Counted from the stretch's first letter, positions 1 through 8,845 are shown. The stretch: 64,000 nt of DNA from Arthrobacter psychrolactophilus (GCF_003219795.1 NZ_QJVC01000012.1:1-64000); one strand, 5' to 3'. Numbers and translations: made by a program. The notes: generated by a model not told the origin, from the letters alone.

Positions 1-752
1 ATGACGGCCGGGGAATACGGGGTCTCGACCTTAGCCAGCTCGGCGAGTTCTTCCTTCAAACGCGTGTACGGGCTGATCGTGACGGTTCCGGCCGGGCCGG
101 CCTCGGAATCGACCGTGTTCACGACGAGCTTCTCGCCGGGCATCAACTTCTGCACGCCGGCAAAGAACGTGTTGGCTTCGTCGTCGTGGATGCGGAACTG
201 CAGGTAGCGGTACAAGATCCGCTCGTCGACGCCGCGTTCAATCTTGTTCGCAGCCAGCAACGGCTTGATTTCCGAACCGAAAATCAGTGTGGGCGCCTGC
301 GCGGTGCCGGCAGTGGCGAAGTACAGCGGCTTGATGCCGAAGTGGTCGCGGGCCAGAACTAGGCGGTTGTTCTTGGCGTCGTGAATGGCAAAGCCAAACA
401 TGCCATTGAAGCGGTCGAAAGCTGCATCGCCCCACTCCTCGTAAGACTGCAGGACCACCTCGGTATCGGACTTCGTGGAGAAAGTGCGGCCCAGCGCCTC
501 CAGCTCAGCACGCAACTCCAGATAGTTGTAAACCTCACCGTTGTAAACCAAAACGGTCTGCCCATCGGCGCTGAACATGGGCTCCTGGCCATGAGCTACG
601 TCAATGATGGAAAGGCGGCGGTGCGCCAGCCCCACGTTGCCCTGCGTGTAGATGCCCTCACCATCGGGGCCTCTGTGTTCTATACACGCGTTCATCTGCT
701 GCAACAGGGTTTTGTCTTCCCCGTAACCGCAGTAACCGGCAATTCCGCACAT
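1..752 (-). CDS. asnB: Asparagine synthase (glutamine-hydrolysing), N-terminal part, cut by window edge
   Basis: Converts aspartate to asparagine using glutamine and ATP in the cytosol. The visible 250 residues start MCGIAGYCGYG, so Cys2 is the expected Ntn glutaminase nucleophile once Met is removed. RGPDGEG, HRRLSIID, YNGEVYN and the SDTEV motif of the class-II glutamine amidotransferase domain follow, then ARDHFGIKPLY. The C-terminal synthetase domain lies beyond base 1, so intactness cannot be judged. The ATG at 752 fits the family exactly, because processing must expose the cysteine. Family assignment is firm; AsnB-like paralogues in biosynthetic clusters share this domain, so the physiological role is less certain. 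Confidence 0.9.
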   Translation of the reverse strand, partial: MCGIAGYCGYGEDKTLLQQMNACIEHRGPDGEGIYTQGNVGLAHRRLSIIDVAHGQEPMFSADGQTVLVYNGEVYNYLELRAELEALGRTFSTKSDTEVVLQSYEEWGDAAFDRFNGMFGFAIHDAKNNRLVLARDHFGIKPLYFATAGTAQAPTLIFGSEIKPLLAANKIERGVDERILYRYLQFRIHDDEANTFFAGVQKLMPGEKLVVNTVDSEAGPAGTVTISPYTRLKEELAELAKVETPYSPAV

Positions 753-894
753 ACTGCGCGCCTCTTTCTTTAGTGCTTCAGTGTCGTTGCACAACAGTCT
801 GGCCTGTTGTTGATTTCGCGTTTCGGGACGAGGAAACCACCCGTCGTAGCTGCGCGGTGACAGGTGGTTTCAAGCGGTGGATGTACCGGTTCGA

Positions 895-1533
895 TCAGTT
901 GACCCAAGGTGAGTTATTGATGATGTCGACAAAGTCAGTCCGTTCAAACGTGGGAGAGAAGTGCGCAAGCACATCAGCATTCACATTCCCGAAGGTGGTC
1001 TCGGGGCGGTGCTTGTTTCCGTTGTTAAATGCCTGCAGTATTCCTTGTTTGAAATTGGGGCGGGGATGAGCAGCTGTAACAGCTGCGATATCCGCGGCCG
1101 GCAGATCGTTGTAGCCTATGCCTAACACATCGGTTTCAACCCCAGCAGTCACCAAAGCGATTTCTGGCACCATAAATTCGGGGACACCGGGTGTGGTGTG
1201 AAGCGCTATGGCTGTCCAGACTTTCATGGCCTCATCATGTGGGAAGCCGTGTTCTGTCAGGAATTTCTTGGCAACGTTGGCACCATCAATTTCGAACCGC
1301 AAGTCCTGGCTGCCGTATTCGTCCGTCAAACCAAGGTCGTGGAACATTGCGCCGATGTAGAGCAATTCCGCATCCACGTTTAGTCCAAGGCGCCTTCCCT
1401 GCAACGATCCAAAGAGGAATACGCGCCGGGAATGGTTGAAGAGGAGTTCATCCGTGGATGCACGGACCAGTTCTGTCGCGTCCGCGACCAGCTGTGTCGC
1501 CGGGATGGTTATGCCTGCAATGGTCTCTGACAT
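895..1533 (-). CDS. HD-domain protein (putative metal-dependent hydrolase)
   Basis: A 212-residue protein with HD-superfamily metal-binding elements: an early FNHSRR, the doublet in MFHDLGL, and a later IALHTT. These residues bind divalent metal in HD hydrolases. The layout resembles cyanamide-hydratase-like HD proteins, but substrate cannot be read from sequence. The ATG at 1533 is preferred over an in-frame start at 1560 because AGGAG lies about seven bases before it. It follows the GlxA-type regulator on the same strand with a 92-base gap, so the two probably form a regulator-enzyme pair. Nothing looks truncated. Confidence 0.75.
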   Translation of the reverse strand: MSETIAGITIPATQLVADATELVRASTDELLFNHSRRVFLFGSLQGRRLGLNVDAELLYIGAMFHDLGLTDEYGSQDLRFEIDGANVAKKFLTEHGFPHDEAMKVWTAIALHTTPGVPEFMVPEIALVTAGVETDVLGIGYNDLPAADIAAVTAAHPRPNFKQGILQAFNNGNKHRPETTFGNVNADVLAHFSPTFERTDFVDIINNSPWVN

Positions 1534-1625
1534 TAGGTTCTCCTGAAAGCTGGACGGCACGCCGATCGTGCCTATTTTCCATTCTTTCGTGAACCAGAAC
1601 TTTCATACATGGCCTGGAGGGACGT

Positions 1626-2678
1626 CTATCCCTCACTTTCGGACATGGCTCCCGCAGGCACATGCCCGATGCTGGAGGTGAGAAAATTGTGTTGGTATTT
1701 TGACGGAGGTACGCCGATATTTGTGATGAAAGATCGCCTCAGTGATTCCAGACTGCCAAAGCCGGATCGTTCGGCGACATCGGAAATGGTGTGGCCGGCA
1801 TCCAAAAGCGAGCAGGCGGTTTCAAACCTTACCGAGTCCAAGAACTTGCGGGGTGTCGTGTTCATCTCGTCACGGAATAGGCGGCTCAGCTGTCGAGTAC
1901 TCAGATGCGCATATTTCGCCATCTCCACCACTGTGTGAGGCGATGCAGGATCTCGGCGCATAACCTCCACGACCCTCCGCAGGGGTGCGCTGACCGGAGC
2001 CGGACCTTGAAGCGGAATGGAAAACTGCGACTGGCCTCCCGAGCGCTGCAAGTACATGACTAAGGATTTCGCCACCTTTCGGGCAAGTTCTGCGCCATGA
2101 TCTTCCTCGATCAGAGCAAGGGCCAAGTCGATTCCTGCCGTGACACCTGCCGACGTGAAGACTGCCCCGTCCTTGACGAAGATTGCATCAGACTCAACAG
2201 TAATCTTCCGATACCGCAGACGCAGTTGCGCGGCATGCTGCCAGTGAGTCGTAGCCCGTCGACCATCCAGCAGCCCTGCGTCAGCCAAAATGAACGCTCC
2301 AGTGCACACGGAAGCCACCCTTCTCGACCGTCCAGCCAGATCCGCCGCGGCATCGACTATGTTCTGGCCTATGAATCCATGCGGGAGAAGGTCTCCGCCA
2401 GAAACAATAACCGTATCCAATGGCGCAGCATCGCATGCGTTTCCCTTCACGGATACTGGCAAGCCGAGCGAAGAGACTGCGCCGGAGCCGTCCGGTGAAA
2501 AGAATTCCAGTTCATAGTTCGCACCAAATTGATTGGCATCATTAAATGCCTCAGCCGGACCAGAGACATCCAGGAGTTTAAACCCGTCAAACACCAGAAA
2601 TCCCACTCGACGTTTGCCGACGACCGCCTTAGCAGGCGTCAGATCAGTGCGGCGCATATTCGATTGCATGAGATCCAT
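1626..2678 (-). CDS. GlxA-family transcriptional regulator (DJ-1/PfpI domain + AraC HTH)
   Basis: A 350-residue regulator. Residues about 22-190 form a DJ-1/PfpI-like amidotransferase fold with VGFLVFDGFKLLDVSGPAEAF, DTVIVSGG and SVCTGAFILADAGLLDGRRATTHW; the cysteine in CTGAF marks the nucleophile-elbow position. The last hundred residues are an AraC-type double helix-turn-helix (LSTRQLSRLFRDEMNTTPRKF, then VAERSGFGSLESLRRSF). GlxA proteins usually regulate neighbouring genes in response to a small metabolite. The HD-domain gene follows directly downstream. In-frame ATGs also exist at codons 4 and 8. A palindrome is centred on the first ATG, suggesting autoregulation. Confidence 0.85.
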   Translation of the reverse strand: MDLMQSNMRRTDLTPAKAVVGKRRVGFLVFDGFKLLDVSGPAEAFNDANQFGANYELEFFSPDGSGAVSSLGLPVSVKGNACDAAPLDTVIVSGGDLLPHGFIGQNIVDAAADLAGRSRRVASVCTGAFILADAGLLDGRRATTHWQHAAQLRLRYRKITVESDAIFVKDGAVFTSAGVTAGIDLALALIEEDHGAELARKVAKSLVMYLQRSGGQSQFSIPLQGPAPVSAPLRRVVEVMRRDPASPHTVVEMAKYAHLSTRQLSRLFRDEMNTTPRKFLDSVRFETACSLLDAGHTISDVAERSGFGSLESLRRSFITNIGVPPSKYQHNFLTSSIGHVPAGAMSESEG

Positions 2679-2686
2679 GATCTCAT
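2668..2686. promoter_or_regulatory. Palindrome over the GlxA start codon, candidate operator
   Basis: ATGAGATC and GATCTCAT form perfect 8-base arms around CAT, the reverse complement of the regulator's start codon. An autoregulatory site is inferred from position and symmetry only. No clear promoter hexamers were assigned. Confidence 0.35.
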
Positions 2687-3228
2687 TTGGCGAACATCCG
2701 CCGGATCAGGTGGACGGAGGGGATTTCACCCTCCATGCACCACAGATCCCGACGTGGCAGTCGCATGACCGCCAGTTCGAGCCCTGCCCAAGGCAGCAAA
2801 TATTGTTCTGACATGCGGTTTCATTGTTTAGGTCCCGGCCAACGATGCGCTTCAGCAGGATAGAGGGACCCAAGAGCCAACCGCTGAAATGAGGCTCGCC
2901 CTTGGTCGTATCAACCTGACCGGCGTTCCAAACGCAGAGTTACTCTTCCGGGGTGTTCCGCAAGACGATCTCAAATTGTGCAGGGGCTCATAGACCATAG
3001 CGGACAGTTCTACACCGGGAGAGCCGCACGGCACCCTGCAGGCTCCAGGCCGCGTCGAAGTGCAGACTCGGCTACTCTCAGTTTTGAGTCGCAATCCGTG
3101 GTCCACACGCAATCACAGCAATGCACGACCTGCCACCGTCTTCGAAAACACCGAAGTATCCCGGAAGCACACGGATTTTGGCAAGTATCCACACTCATCA
3201 GAATCCAGGCGGTTAGATTCTCTTGGAC

Positions 3229-3256
3229 GTGGGTTCAATTCCCGCCCGGGGCACAC
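3229..3256 (+). ncRNA. tRNA/tmRNA-like 3' end fragment
   Basis: GTGGG-TTCAATT-CCCGC forms a canonical T-stem and loop at 3229-3245, followed by CCGGGGC and A as an acceptor 3' strand and discriminator. The preceding TCTTGGAC resembles the run before the T-arm in actinobacterial tmRNAs. No partner GCCCCGG 5' acceptor strand was found at tRNA or tmRNA distance upstream, and the end reads CAC rather than CCA. It is probably an attachment-site remnant left by an integrated element, not a functional RNA. Confidence 0.35.
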
Positions 3257-3526
3257 AAGGGCCTCTGATCTGCGGTTTCATGCTGCAGCTCAGAGCCGTT
3301 TAAGGCCAAGGGCCCAACTCCCCCAATTCAGCAAAATTTTCTTCTGCCCGCTGGACCCCGTCTGGGGTTGCCGAAACCGTTTAGGGCGCGCTTCAACAGG
3401 GAAACCCGATTTTTCCTCAAAGGCAATTTTTCCTTTAGGGAACAGCTATTTATTGATGCTGATTCCATGGGTCCTGCAACTCCCGTTTTTCAGGGGGTTT
3501 TGCAACGATCCCTAGAATTCAAGCTG

Positions 3527-3577
3527 GTGGGCAGATATCCTGACCGCTGGTGGGCAGAAACTCATGACCCTTGACAC
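3527..3577 (-). mobile_element. Putative insertion-sequence terminal remnant (IS21-like)
   Basis: Read on the minus strand the segment opens TGTCAAGGGTCATGAG and holds two copies of TCTGCCCACCAGC about 18 bases apart. Multiple short direct repeats inside a TG..CA terminus are typical of IS21-family ends. No istA, istB or opposite end is present, so only a solo terminus would remain. Assigned from recalled family features, without database support. Confidence 0.3.
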
Positions 3578-3606
3578 CGGGGTACTGCGGGCGGATGTTC
3601 ATAGCC

Positions 3607-3984
3607 CTAGGCGACGAGTTCGATCTCCACGCGCGCGCCTAGCGGGAGACCCGCCACCGCAACTGTCGTACGGGCGGGATACGGCGCACTGAAGGTTCCC
3701 GCGTAGACGCTGTTCATCGCGGTGAAGTCCTCCATGTCGACCAGATAGACATTCACCTTAATCACGTCTTCGAGCGTTCGGCCGGCAGCTGCCAGGACGG
3801 ATGTGAGATTGGCGAACACCTGGCGTGTTTGCACCGCCACGTCGCCGTCGAGAAGCCTTCCGGTTGCGGGATCGATCGGTGTCTGGCCGGAGAGGAACAA
3901 GGTTCCGTCGGGACCAAGTGCGGCGTGCGAATACGGGCCAACAGGCGCAGGCGCGTGGGGGGCGGAAATGGTTGTTCGAGTCAC
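3607..3984 (-). CDS. RidA family reactive-intermediate deaminase
   Basis: A 125-residue protein of the RidA/YjgF/UK114 family, usual length. RidA hydrolyses reactive enamine/imine intermediates released by PLP enzymes. PVGPYSHAA, LFLSGQTP and the C-terminal PARTTVAVAGLPLGARVEIE are visible; the arginine in PARTTVAV is the substrate-carboxylate ligand of active members. The adjacent PLP aminotransferase pseudogene, transcribed divergently from 4.15 kb, could once have supplied such intermediates. The ATG at 3984 is the natural start. Many YjgF relatives have other roles, so the exact substrate is open. Confidence 0.85.
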   Translation of the reverse strand: MTRTTISAPHAPAPVGPYSHAALGPDGTLFLSGQTPIDPATGRLLDGDVAVQTRQVFANLTSVLAAAGRTLEDVIKVNVYLVDMEDFTAMNSVYAGTFSAPYPARTTVAVAGLPLGARVEIELVA

Positions 3985-4149
3985 ACCAAAAGCATAGCCT
4001 CAGGGCCCCGTCGTGATGACTTCCGTCGGCACATTACGCAGCGCGATTGCAATGGCGCCTCCTTTTGGCCCTCACTGATTGGCCATCGCTAGCATGGACT
4101 CAGCTGAGTTGAGATGAGATGAAGGAGTCGAACTCGGCACCCTAACCCG

Positions 4150-5339
4150 TTGGAGCAGCTTTCCCTCAAGGAGTTGCGTCGCTGCACGAGCCAGAAGTGG
4201 CAGGCCCACGGATCCGATCTGCTCCCACTGTGGGTTGCTGAGATGGACGTACCCTTGGATCCACCTGTCGCGAAAGCGCTGAGGCAGGCCATCGATATCG
4301 GAGACAGAAGTTACGCGTCCAGACACGGGTATGCCGACGCCGTCGCAGGTTTTCTCTCCGCATGGCGGGACTGGCATGATCTCCCGGTCGCCGATAGCCG
4401 CGTGCTGCCCGACGTGATGACCGGTATCGTCGAGGCACTCCGAGCTAGCACTGACCCCGGTGACGCCGTGATCGTTACCTCACCGGTCTACGCCCCATTC
4501 TTCTCCTACGTCTCCCACGCTGACCGCAAAATTGTGGAAGCCCCGCTCACCTCGACGGGCCGTCTCGATATTGACCTCATCACAGAAACGATCGCGCGAG
4601 TGCAGAATTCGGGTGGCCGATGCGTCGTCCTGCGCGGCAACCCACACAACCCCACGGGCACTGTTCATGCCGGTGCCGAGCTCGAAGCGCTTGCTCTCGT
4701 TGCTCACGACACTGGAATTCGGGTGCTATCCGATGAAATTCAAGGACCACTCGTGCTTCCAGGAGCGACGTTCACCCCGTACCTCACAGTTCCTGATTCC
4801 GACAACGCGATCGCCTTCACCTCGGCCTCGAAGGGTTGGAACTTCGCAAGGCTGAAGCCGCGCTTGCCATCGCCGGGCCGGAAGCCGCCACCGATCTGAG
4901 AAGCGTTCCCGCAGAAATCGACTATGCCCCGAGCCACCTCGGGGTTCTCTCCCACATCGCCGCCTTCCGGGACTCAACAGAATGGCTCGATGACCTCATC
5001 GCTGGCCTCGCTGCCAACCGGATCCTGCTCGGCGAACTTCTCCGGGCCCACCTTCCGCAAGTTTCTTGGACCCCGCCCGAAGGCACCTATCTAGCTTGGC
5101 TCGACTGCAGCTGGCTCGGTGTCGATCGCAGCACCAAGACAACGGCCTACGCCGTCGCCGCCGATATCGACGGCCCGGCGAAGCTGTTCCACGACCGGGC
5201 ACGAGTTGCGCCCAACTCCGGCCATATCTTCGGCACCGGAGGCGAGGGCCATGTCCGTCTCAACTTCGCCACCTCCCGCGTAGTCTTCGCCACTACTCTG
5301 ACCCGGAGGGGCGAGGCAGCGGCAACAGGGCAAGCTTGA
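4150..5339 (+). pseudogene. MalY/PatB-type PLP aminotransferase / C-S lyase, frameshifted
   Basis: Fold-type I PLP enzyme related to MalY/PatB cystathionine beta-lyases. The first frame carries LPLWVAEMDVPLDPPV, GNPHNPTG and the lysine motif SASKGWNFA, then stops at 4899. The second frame resumes with AALAIAGPEAATDL and continues to 5339 with the family C-terminus (EGTYLAWLDC, HVRLNFATSR). One base appears lost near 4856, just after the catalytic lysine. A second indel is likely at the N-terminus: ATG at 4119 reads MKESNSAP and rejoins NPLEQLSL if T4143 is removed. As written no complete enzyme can be made. Sequencing error is an alternative. Confidence 0.8.
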
Positions 5340-5523
5340 CGTCAACGCCGATGGACCGGGAATCAAACCGGCCGGAACCACACCGTGGAATCGACGACGG
5401 CGGATGTGAATGCGGAGTTTCCGTACGGGACCGTGAACAGCGAAGCGAGTGCTGATTTCTGCCCTTCTGGATGACTCCCCGGACCTGTTCCCCTACTCCT
5501 TTCTTCATCGAGTGGCTAGCTGG

Positions 5524-6414
5524 TTAGGCGTTCGTTCTGATTTGAATCAAGGTGAGATCGAGCAGCGGCGTTTCAACCCCAAGGTGTTGGGCTTGCCGGG
5601 CCAGGTCACCCAGGATGTGCTCCGCCTCGGTGGGCAGTCCTGCGATCAGGTCGCGATACAGAGAGGAGGTGAATTTGGAGCCGGGTGCCGTCAGCAGCGC
5701 GAGGGACTGAGTATGCGCTTGTTGGGATACAGGGTGACCTGCTGCGGCAGCGACTGCTTCGGTTTCGGTGATGACCGCGAGGATTTTCGGCAGTCCTCCG
5801 GCAGCAATGATCTTCCCTACTGGTCCGCGGAATAGGCAAGTGATAATGCCGGCGGCCGCGATGAACACCCATTTTTCCCAGAGGGCACCGGTGATGTCAG
5901 GACTGATGGTGAGAGCGATGCCGGGCACGGTGAGCGCGTTTACGATCCCCACAGGCACGCCGGGGCCGGTAGGATCACCGATGGTAAGTGTCGTCAAGTC
6001 TGTCATCTGTCGAACGACTCCCCCGTCAAGGGTGGCGACGATCTTCGCCAACCCTCCGAGGACCTGGCCGGGAAAACGTTGTTCCAGCTGCTGAATGTGT
6101 CCCATGCCGTTGAGAATCGGCAGGATAAAGCTATCGGGTCCAACGTAGAGGCGCAGATCCGCGATCGCAGATTCTAACGCGCCGGCCTTAACGGTCAAGA
6201 TGATCACATCGAAGGGAGCACTGTGCTCACCACTAACGATTGTCTGGACTGTAAGGGTGCGGTCGCCAGTGGGTGAGACGAAACGGAGCCCATCCCGTCG
6301 AAGAACATCGGCCCGTGGCCCCCGAACCAGATAAGTAATGTCACGTCCTGCTTCTTGCAGCAAGGTGCCGAAGGCTCCTCCGGTTGCCCCTGCACCTACA
6401 ATGAGAATTCTCAT
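5524..6414 (-). CDS. Ketopantoate reductase-like protein (PanE/ApbA family)
   Basis: A 296-residue NAD(P)H-dependent reductase. The Rossmann start MRILIVGAGATGGAFG, the central ILTVKA strand, ILNGMGH and a helical C-terminal half match the PanE/ApbA family; WEKWVFIAAAG corresponds to the family's conserved lysine helix. Canonical members make pantoate for coenzyme A. Many genomes hold extra copies of unknown substrate, so no symbol is given. The ATG at 6414 places the glycine-rich loop at the usual position; an upstream TTG at 6420 is less likely. It is 40 bases downstream of azlD-direction genes read the same way, but appears to be its own unit. Confidence 0.75.
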   Translation of the reverse strand: MRILIVGAGATGGAFGTLLQEAGRDITYLVRGPRADVLRRDGLRFVSPTGDRTLTVQTIVSGEHSAPFDVIILTVKAGALESAIADLRLYVGPDSFILPILNGMGHIQQLEQRFPGQVLGGLAKIVATLDGGVVRQMTDLTTLTIGDPTGPGVPVGIVNALTVPGIALTISPDITGALWEKWVFIAAAGIITCLFRGPVGKIIAAGGLPKILAVITETEAVAAAAGHPVSQQAHTQSLALLTAPGSKFTSSLYRDLIAGLPTEAEHILGDLARQAQHLGVETPLLDLTLIQIRTNA

Positions 6415-6453
6415 GGGCAAGATCCCTTCTCTGTGTTCCGATTTTGATTGCGA

Positions 6454-6774
6454 CTAATTGAGGCCAAGGGCGCGCAGCCCTGCTGTCACGATGGCGGCGA
6501 CGAGTACGGTCACGATGATGGGTTGTTTCCAGAGCGCGCAGGCGGCCGCCGCGAGTACCCCCAGAGGACGGGCGAATCCATCTAACTGCGAACCATCGTA
6601 GAGTGCCGCAGTGGCGGCGACCGCGAGCAGCAGCACGGTGGTTCCCAGGTTCAGGGTGGTGGTGGCCTGAGAGGTTAATGTTGCCCGTGATCCCAACAGG
6701 ACCCCGCTTATCCTGAAGGTATATGTAGCCGTCGCCAAGACCATGACGCCCAACACAAGGGATAACGAGGTCAT
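6454..6774 (-). CDS. azlD: AzlD-type branched-chain amino acid exporter subunit
   Basis: A 106-residue membrane protein with about four hydrophobic segments, the normal size for AzlD, which pairs with AzlC to export branched-chain amino acids or analogues. TYTFRISGVLLG near the N-terminus is typical of the family. Its ATG overlaps the azlC stop as ATGA, so translation is coupled. Substrate is inferred from the family only. Confidence 0.85.
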   Translation of the reverse strand: MTSLSLVLGVMVLATATYTFRISGVLLGSRATLTSQATTTLNLGTTVLLLAVAATAALYDGSQLDGFARPLGVLAAAACALWKQPIIVTVLVAAIVTAGLRALGLN

Positions 6775-7448
6775 ACCTGGACTCTCTTTCGGATCATAGC
6801 CAGCGGCACGGTGGTGAGTGCGAGTATCGGGGCGATACCTGCCGGAACAAAGGGTGTGAGAATGATGGCGAGCCCTGTCCCCAGCGTCGCGATGGCGATC
6901 GCCGGTCGTTCCTTCAAGGCCGGGATGGCCACCGCAATCAGGACAGCCGGGAGAACGGCATCAATGCCAAGCACTCGGGGGTCAGGAACAATCCCGCCCA
7001 GAAGACCACCCAACAAAGCTCCCACAGGCCAGACCAGGAGAATGCCCAGCCCCGTGGCCCAATACAGCAGACGACGGCGTTCGGGCGTCGGTTCCGCAAT
7101 GGCAAGTGCAACCGCTTCATCGTTGATCAGATGAGCCGCAATCCACCGCCGCCCTCCCTTTCCAAGGATTTTGGCGAGCGTAAAGCCGAACACCAGGTGT
7201 CTGGTATTCACCAAAGCGCTGGTCGCCGCCGCCAGTATGGGCGGGACGCCGGCACCGACCGCAGCCACAAAAAGGAACTCTGATGAGCCGGCCAGCACCA
7301 AGACGGCCAGAAGGATATTTCCCCACAAGGGCACTCCCGCAGTATTTGCGGCGAGTCCGTAGGAAATCCCCATGATCAGCACGGAGAGACACACGAGGAC
7401 AATGTTTCGAGTTCCCCCAGAACCTACTGTCCTATATAATGAACGCAT
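6771..7448 (-). CDS. azlC: AzlC-type branched-chain amino acid exporter subunit
   Basis: A 225-residue multi-pass permease. It has the AzlC features of an early GISYGLAAN segment, GSSEFLFVAA, NTRHLVFG and HLINDEAVALA. It works with AzlD in the inner membrane. ATGs occur at 7457 and 7448. The 7448 start is chosen because a promoter-like TTGACG and CATTAT (18-base spacer) places the expected transcription start on or next to this ATG, while the 7457 ATG overlaps the -10 box. The divergent XRE-cupin gene is the probable regulator. Confidence 0.85.
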   Translation of the reverse strand: MRSLYRTVGSGGTRNIVLVCLSVLIMGISYGLAANTAGVPLWGNILLAVLVLAGSSEFLFVAAVGAGVPPILAAATSALVNTRHLVFGFTLAKILGKGGRRWIAAHLINDEAVALAIAEPTPERRRLLYWATGLGILLVWPVGALLGGLLGGIVPDPRVLGIDAVLPAVLIAVAIPALKERPAIAIATLGTGLAIILTPFVPAGIAPILALTTVPLAMIRKRVQV

Positions 7449-7455
7449 GACTAAC

Positions 7456-7485
7456 ATAATGGACTGTTCGTTGGTGGACCGTCAA
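7456..7485 (-). promoter_or_regulatory. Predicted azlCD promoter, leaderless configuration
   Basis: On the minus strand TTGACG (7480-7485) and CATTAT (7456-7461) are 18 bases apart. Seven bases beyond the -10 lies the ATG at 7448, so the message may have no 5' leader. Prediction only. Confidence 0.4.
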
Positions 7486-7522
7486 CTTGTGCCCACTTCT
7501 TGCAGCATGGGAGCGTGATGAG

Positions 7523-8074
7523 ATGACAACGCCCCAGGAATTCATTGCCGCTGCTTTGCTCCGCGAACGAACCAAGGCAGGCCTGACAATTACCGAACTG
7601 GCTCGTCAGGCAGGAATTGGGAAATCAACACTGTCTCTCCTGGAAACCGGCAGCGGAAATCCCAGCTTGGAGACACTGTGGGCGCTCGCGACAGCGTTGG
7701 GCATCCCCTTCTGGAGACTTGTGGAACCATCACTAGATGATGTCACCGTGATCCGTCTGGGCGAAGGCAACCGTATCCAAGCCGAAGATTCCCACTACGC
7801 CGGCACGCTTCTCAGCGCTGGCACCCGCGGCGTCCGGCGGGACATCTACCGTGTGGAAGCCGAGCCTGGCCCAGCCAGACGCTCCACACCACACACAGCC
7901 GGAACCATCGAGCACGTCACCCTCATTGCCGGAAAAGCACTCGTCGGGCCACTGAACGAACCACTTGAACTGCACCCCGGCGACTACATCAGCTACCGCG
8001 GCGACCAACCCCACATCTTTGACGCCCTCGAGCCAGGCACCATCGCCACACTCGTCTCGGAGACCCTGCTCTAA
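7523..8074 (+). CDS. XRE-family regulator with C-terminal cupin sensor domain
   Basis: A 183-residue regulator. Residues about 8-65 form an XRE helix-turn-helix (LTITELARQAGIGKSTLSLLE, then NPSLETLWALATALG). Residues about 100-180 are a cupin with PHTAGTIEHVTLIAG and HPGDYISYRGDQPH, the usual small-ligand sensor of this class. ATG 7523 is preferred over the 7487 start because GGAG precedes it and the HTH then starts in register. Divergent orientation next to azlCD is the common arrangement for a local regulator of that exporter. Confidence 0.85.
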   Translation: MTTPQEFIAAALLRERTKAGLTITELARQAGIGKSTLSLLETGSGNPSLETLWALATALGIPFWRLVEPSLDDVTVIRLGEGNRIQAEDSHYAGTLLSAGTRGVRRDIYRVEAEPGPARRSTPHTAGTIEHVTLIAGKALVGPLNEPLELHPGDYISYRGDQPHIFDALEPGTIATLVSETLL

Positions 8075-8208
8075 CAACGCGCCGCCCACCGCCCACATGC
8101 GTCGATAGTGGCCCGTTCAAGGTTTCCCTGAGGACGATCTCGGGTGGCCCATCGCGATCGGACCTCGGCTGGATCCGACGCATCAACACACAATGGATTG
8201 GATTCGAC

Positions 8209-8845
8209 ATGCTACCTGCAGCCAACGCTTGGGCATTCGCTCTCGCCGCCTTCGCACTGATCCTCATTCCCGGCCCGAGCGTGCTCTTTGTCATCGGCCG
8301 CTCGCTCTCTAGGTCGCAAGGGCGGCCTTCTCAGCGTGCTGGGGAACGCTCTCGGGGCCCTTCCAGCCATAGCTCTGGTGTCACTTGGGGTCGGTTCCAT
8401 CGTCGCCGAATCCGTGGTTGTCTTTATCATCATCAAGTTCCTCGGAGCTGGCTACTTGATGTATCTGGGTGTGCAGGCGATCCGCCACCGCAATGATCAC
8501 ACCAGCGCCGAAACCTCGCAACGTGCGCGACCGTCGTCGTTCCGTCTCATCCGGGAGGGATTCTTCGTCGGGGTATCCAACCCCAAAACCATCGTGTTCT
8601 TCGTGGCCGTACTCCCCCAGTTCGTCAGCTATGACAACGGAGCCATCCCGCTGCAGATGGCAGCTCTCGGGATGATCTTCTTTGGAATTGCCCTAGCCAG
8701 TGACAGCATCTGGGCACTCACAGCCAGCACGGCACGGGCGTGGTTTGCCCGTAACCCGAAACGCCTCTCGCACATGGGCTCCGGTGGCGGCGTGGTGATG
8801 ATCGGCCTGGGCGGGGCGCTGGCACTCACCGGTAACAAGAGCTAG
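8209..8845 (+). pseudogene. LysE/RhtB-family amino acid exporter, frameshifted
   Basis: The first frame encodes a LysE-type start (MLPAANAWAFALAAFALILI, PGPSVLFVIGRSLS) and then leaves register. The second frame resumes at LGRKGGLLSVLGNALG and runs to 8845 with all expected later membrane segments, including GFFVGVSNPKTIVFFVAVLP. One missing base near 8310 explains the break, because inserting one restores RSLSLGRKGG. Total coded length is about 212 residues, normal for the family. Either a recent pseudogene or an assembly error. With azlCD nearby, it is a second amino acid efflux function in this region. Confidence 0.8.

Larger units (their letters stand above)
2690..3606. other. Gene-free stretch with mobile-element relics
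   Basis: About 0.9 kb without a believable gene; the open frames here have no recognisable domain or ribosome site. Two structures stand out and are listed separately: a tRNA/tmRNA-like T-arm and acceptor fragment near 3229-3256, and an IS-like end with short direct repeats near 3529-3577. Together with the frameshifted genes that follow, this looks like a scar of past insertion and decay. Confidence 0.5.

Noticed and set aside
3205-3256. A complete tRNA gene
   Set aside because: Only the T-arm and acceptor 3' strand are present; no 5' acceptor, D-arm or anticodon arm of matching sequence was found upstream.
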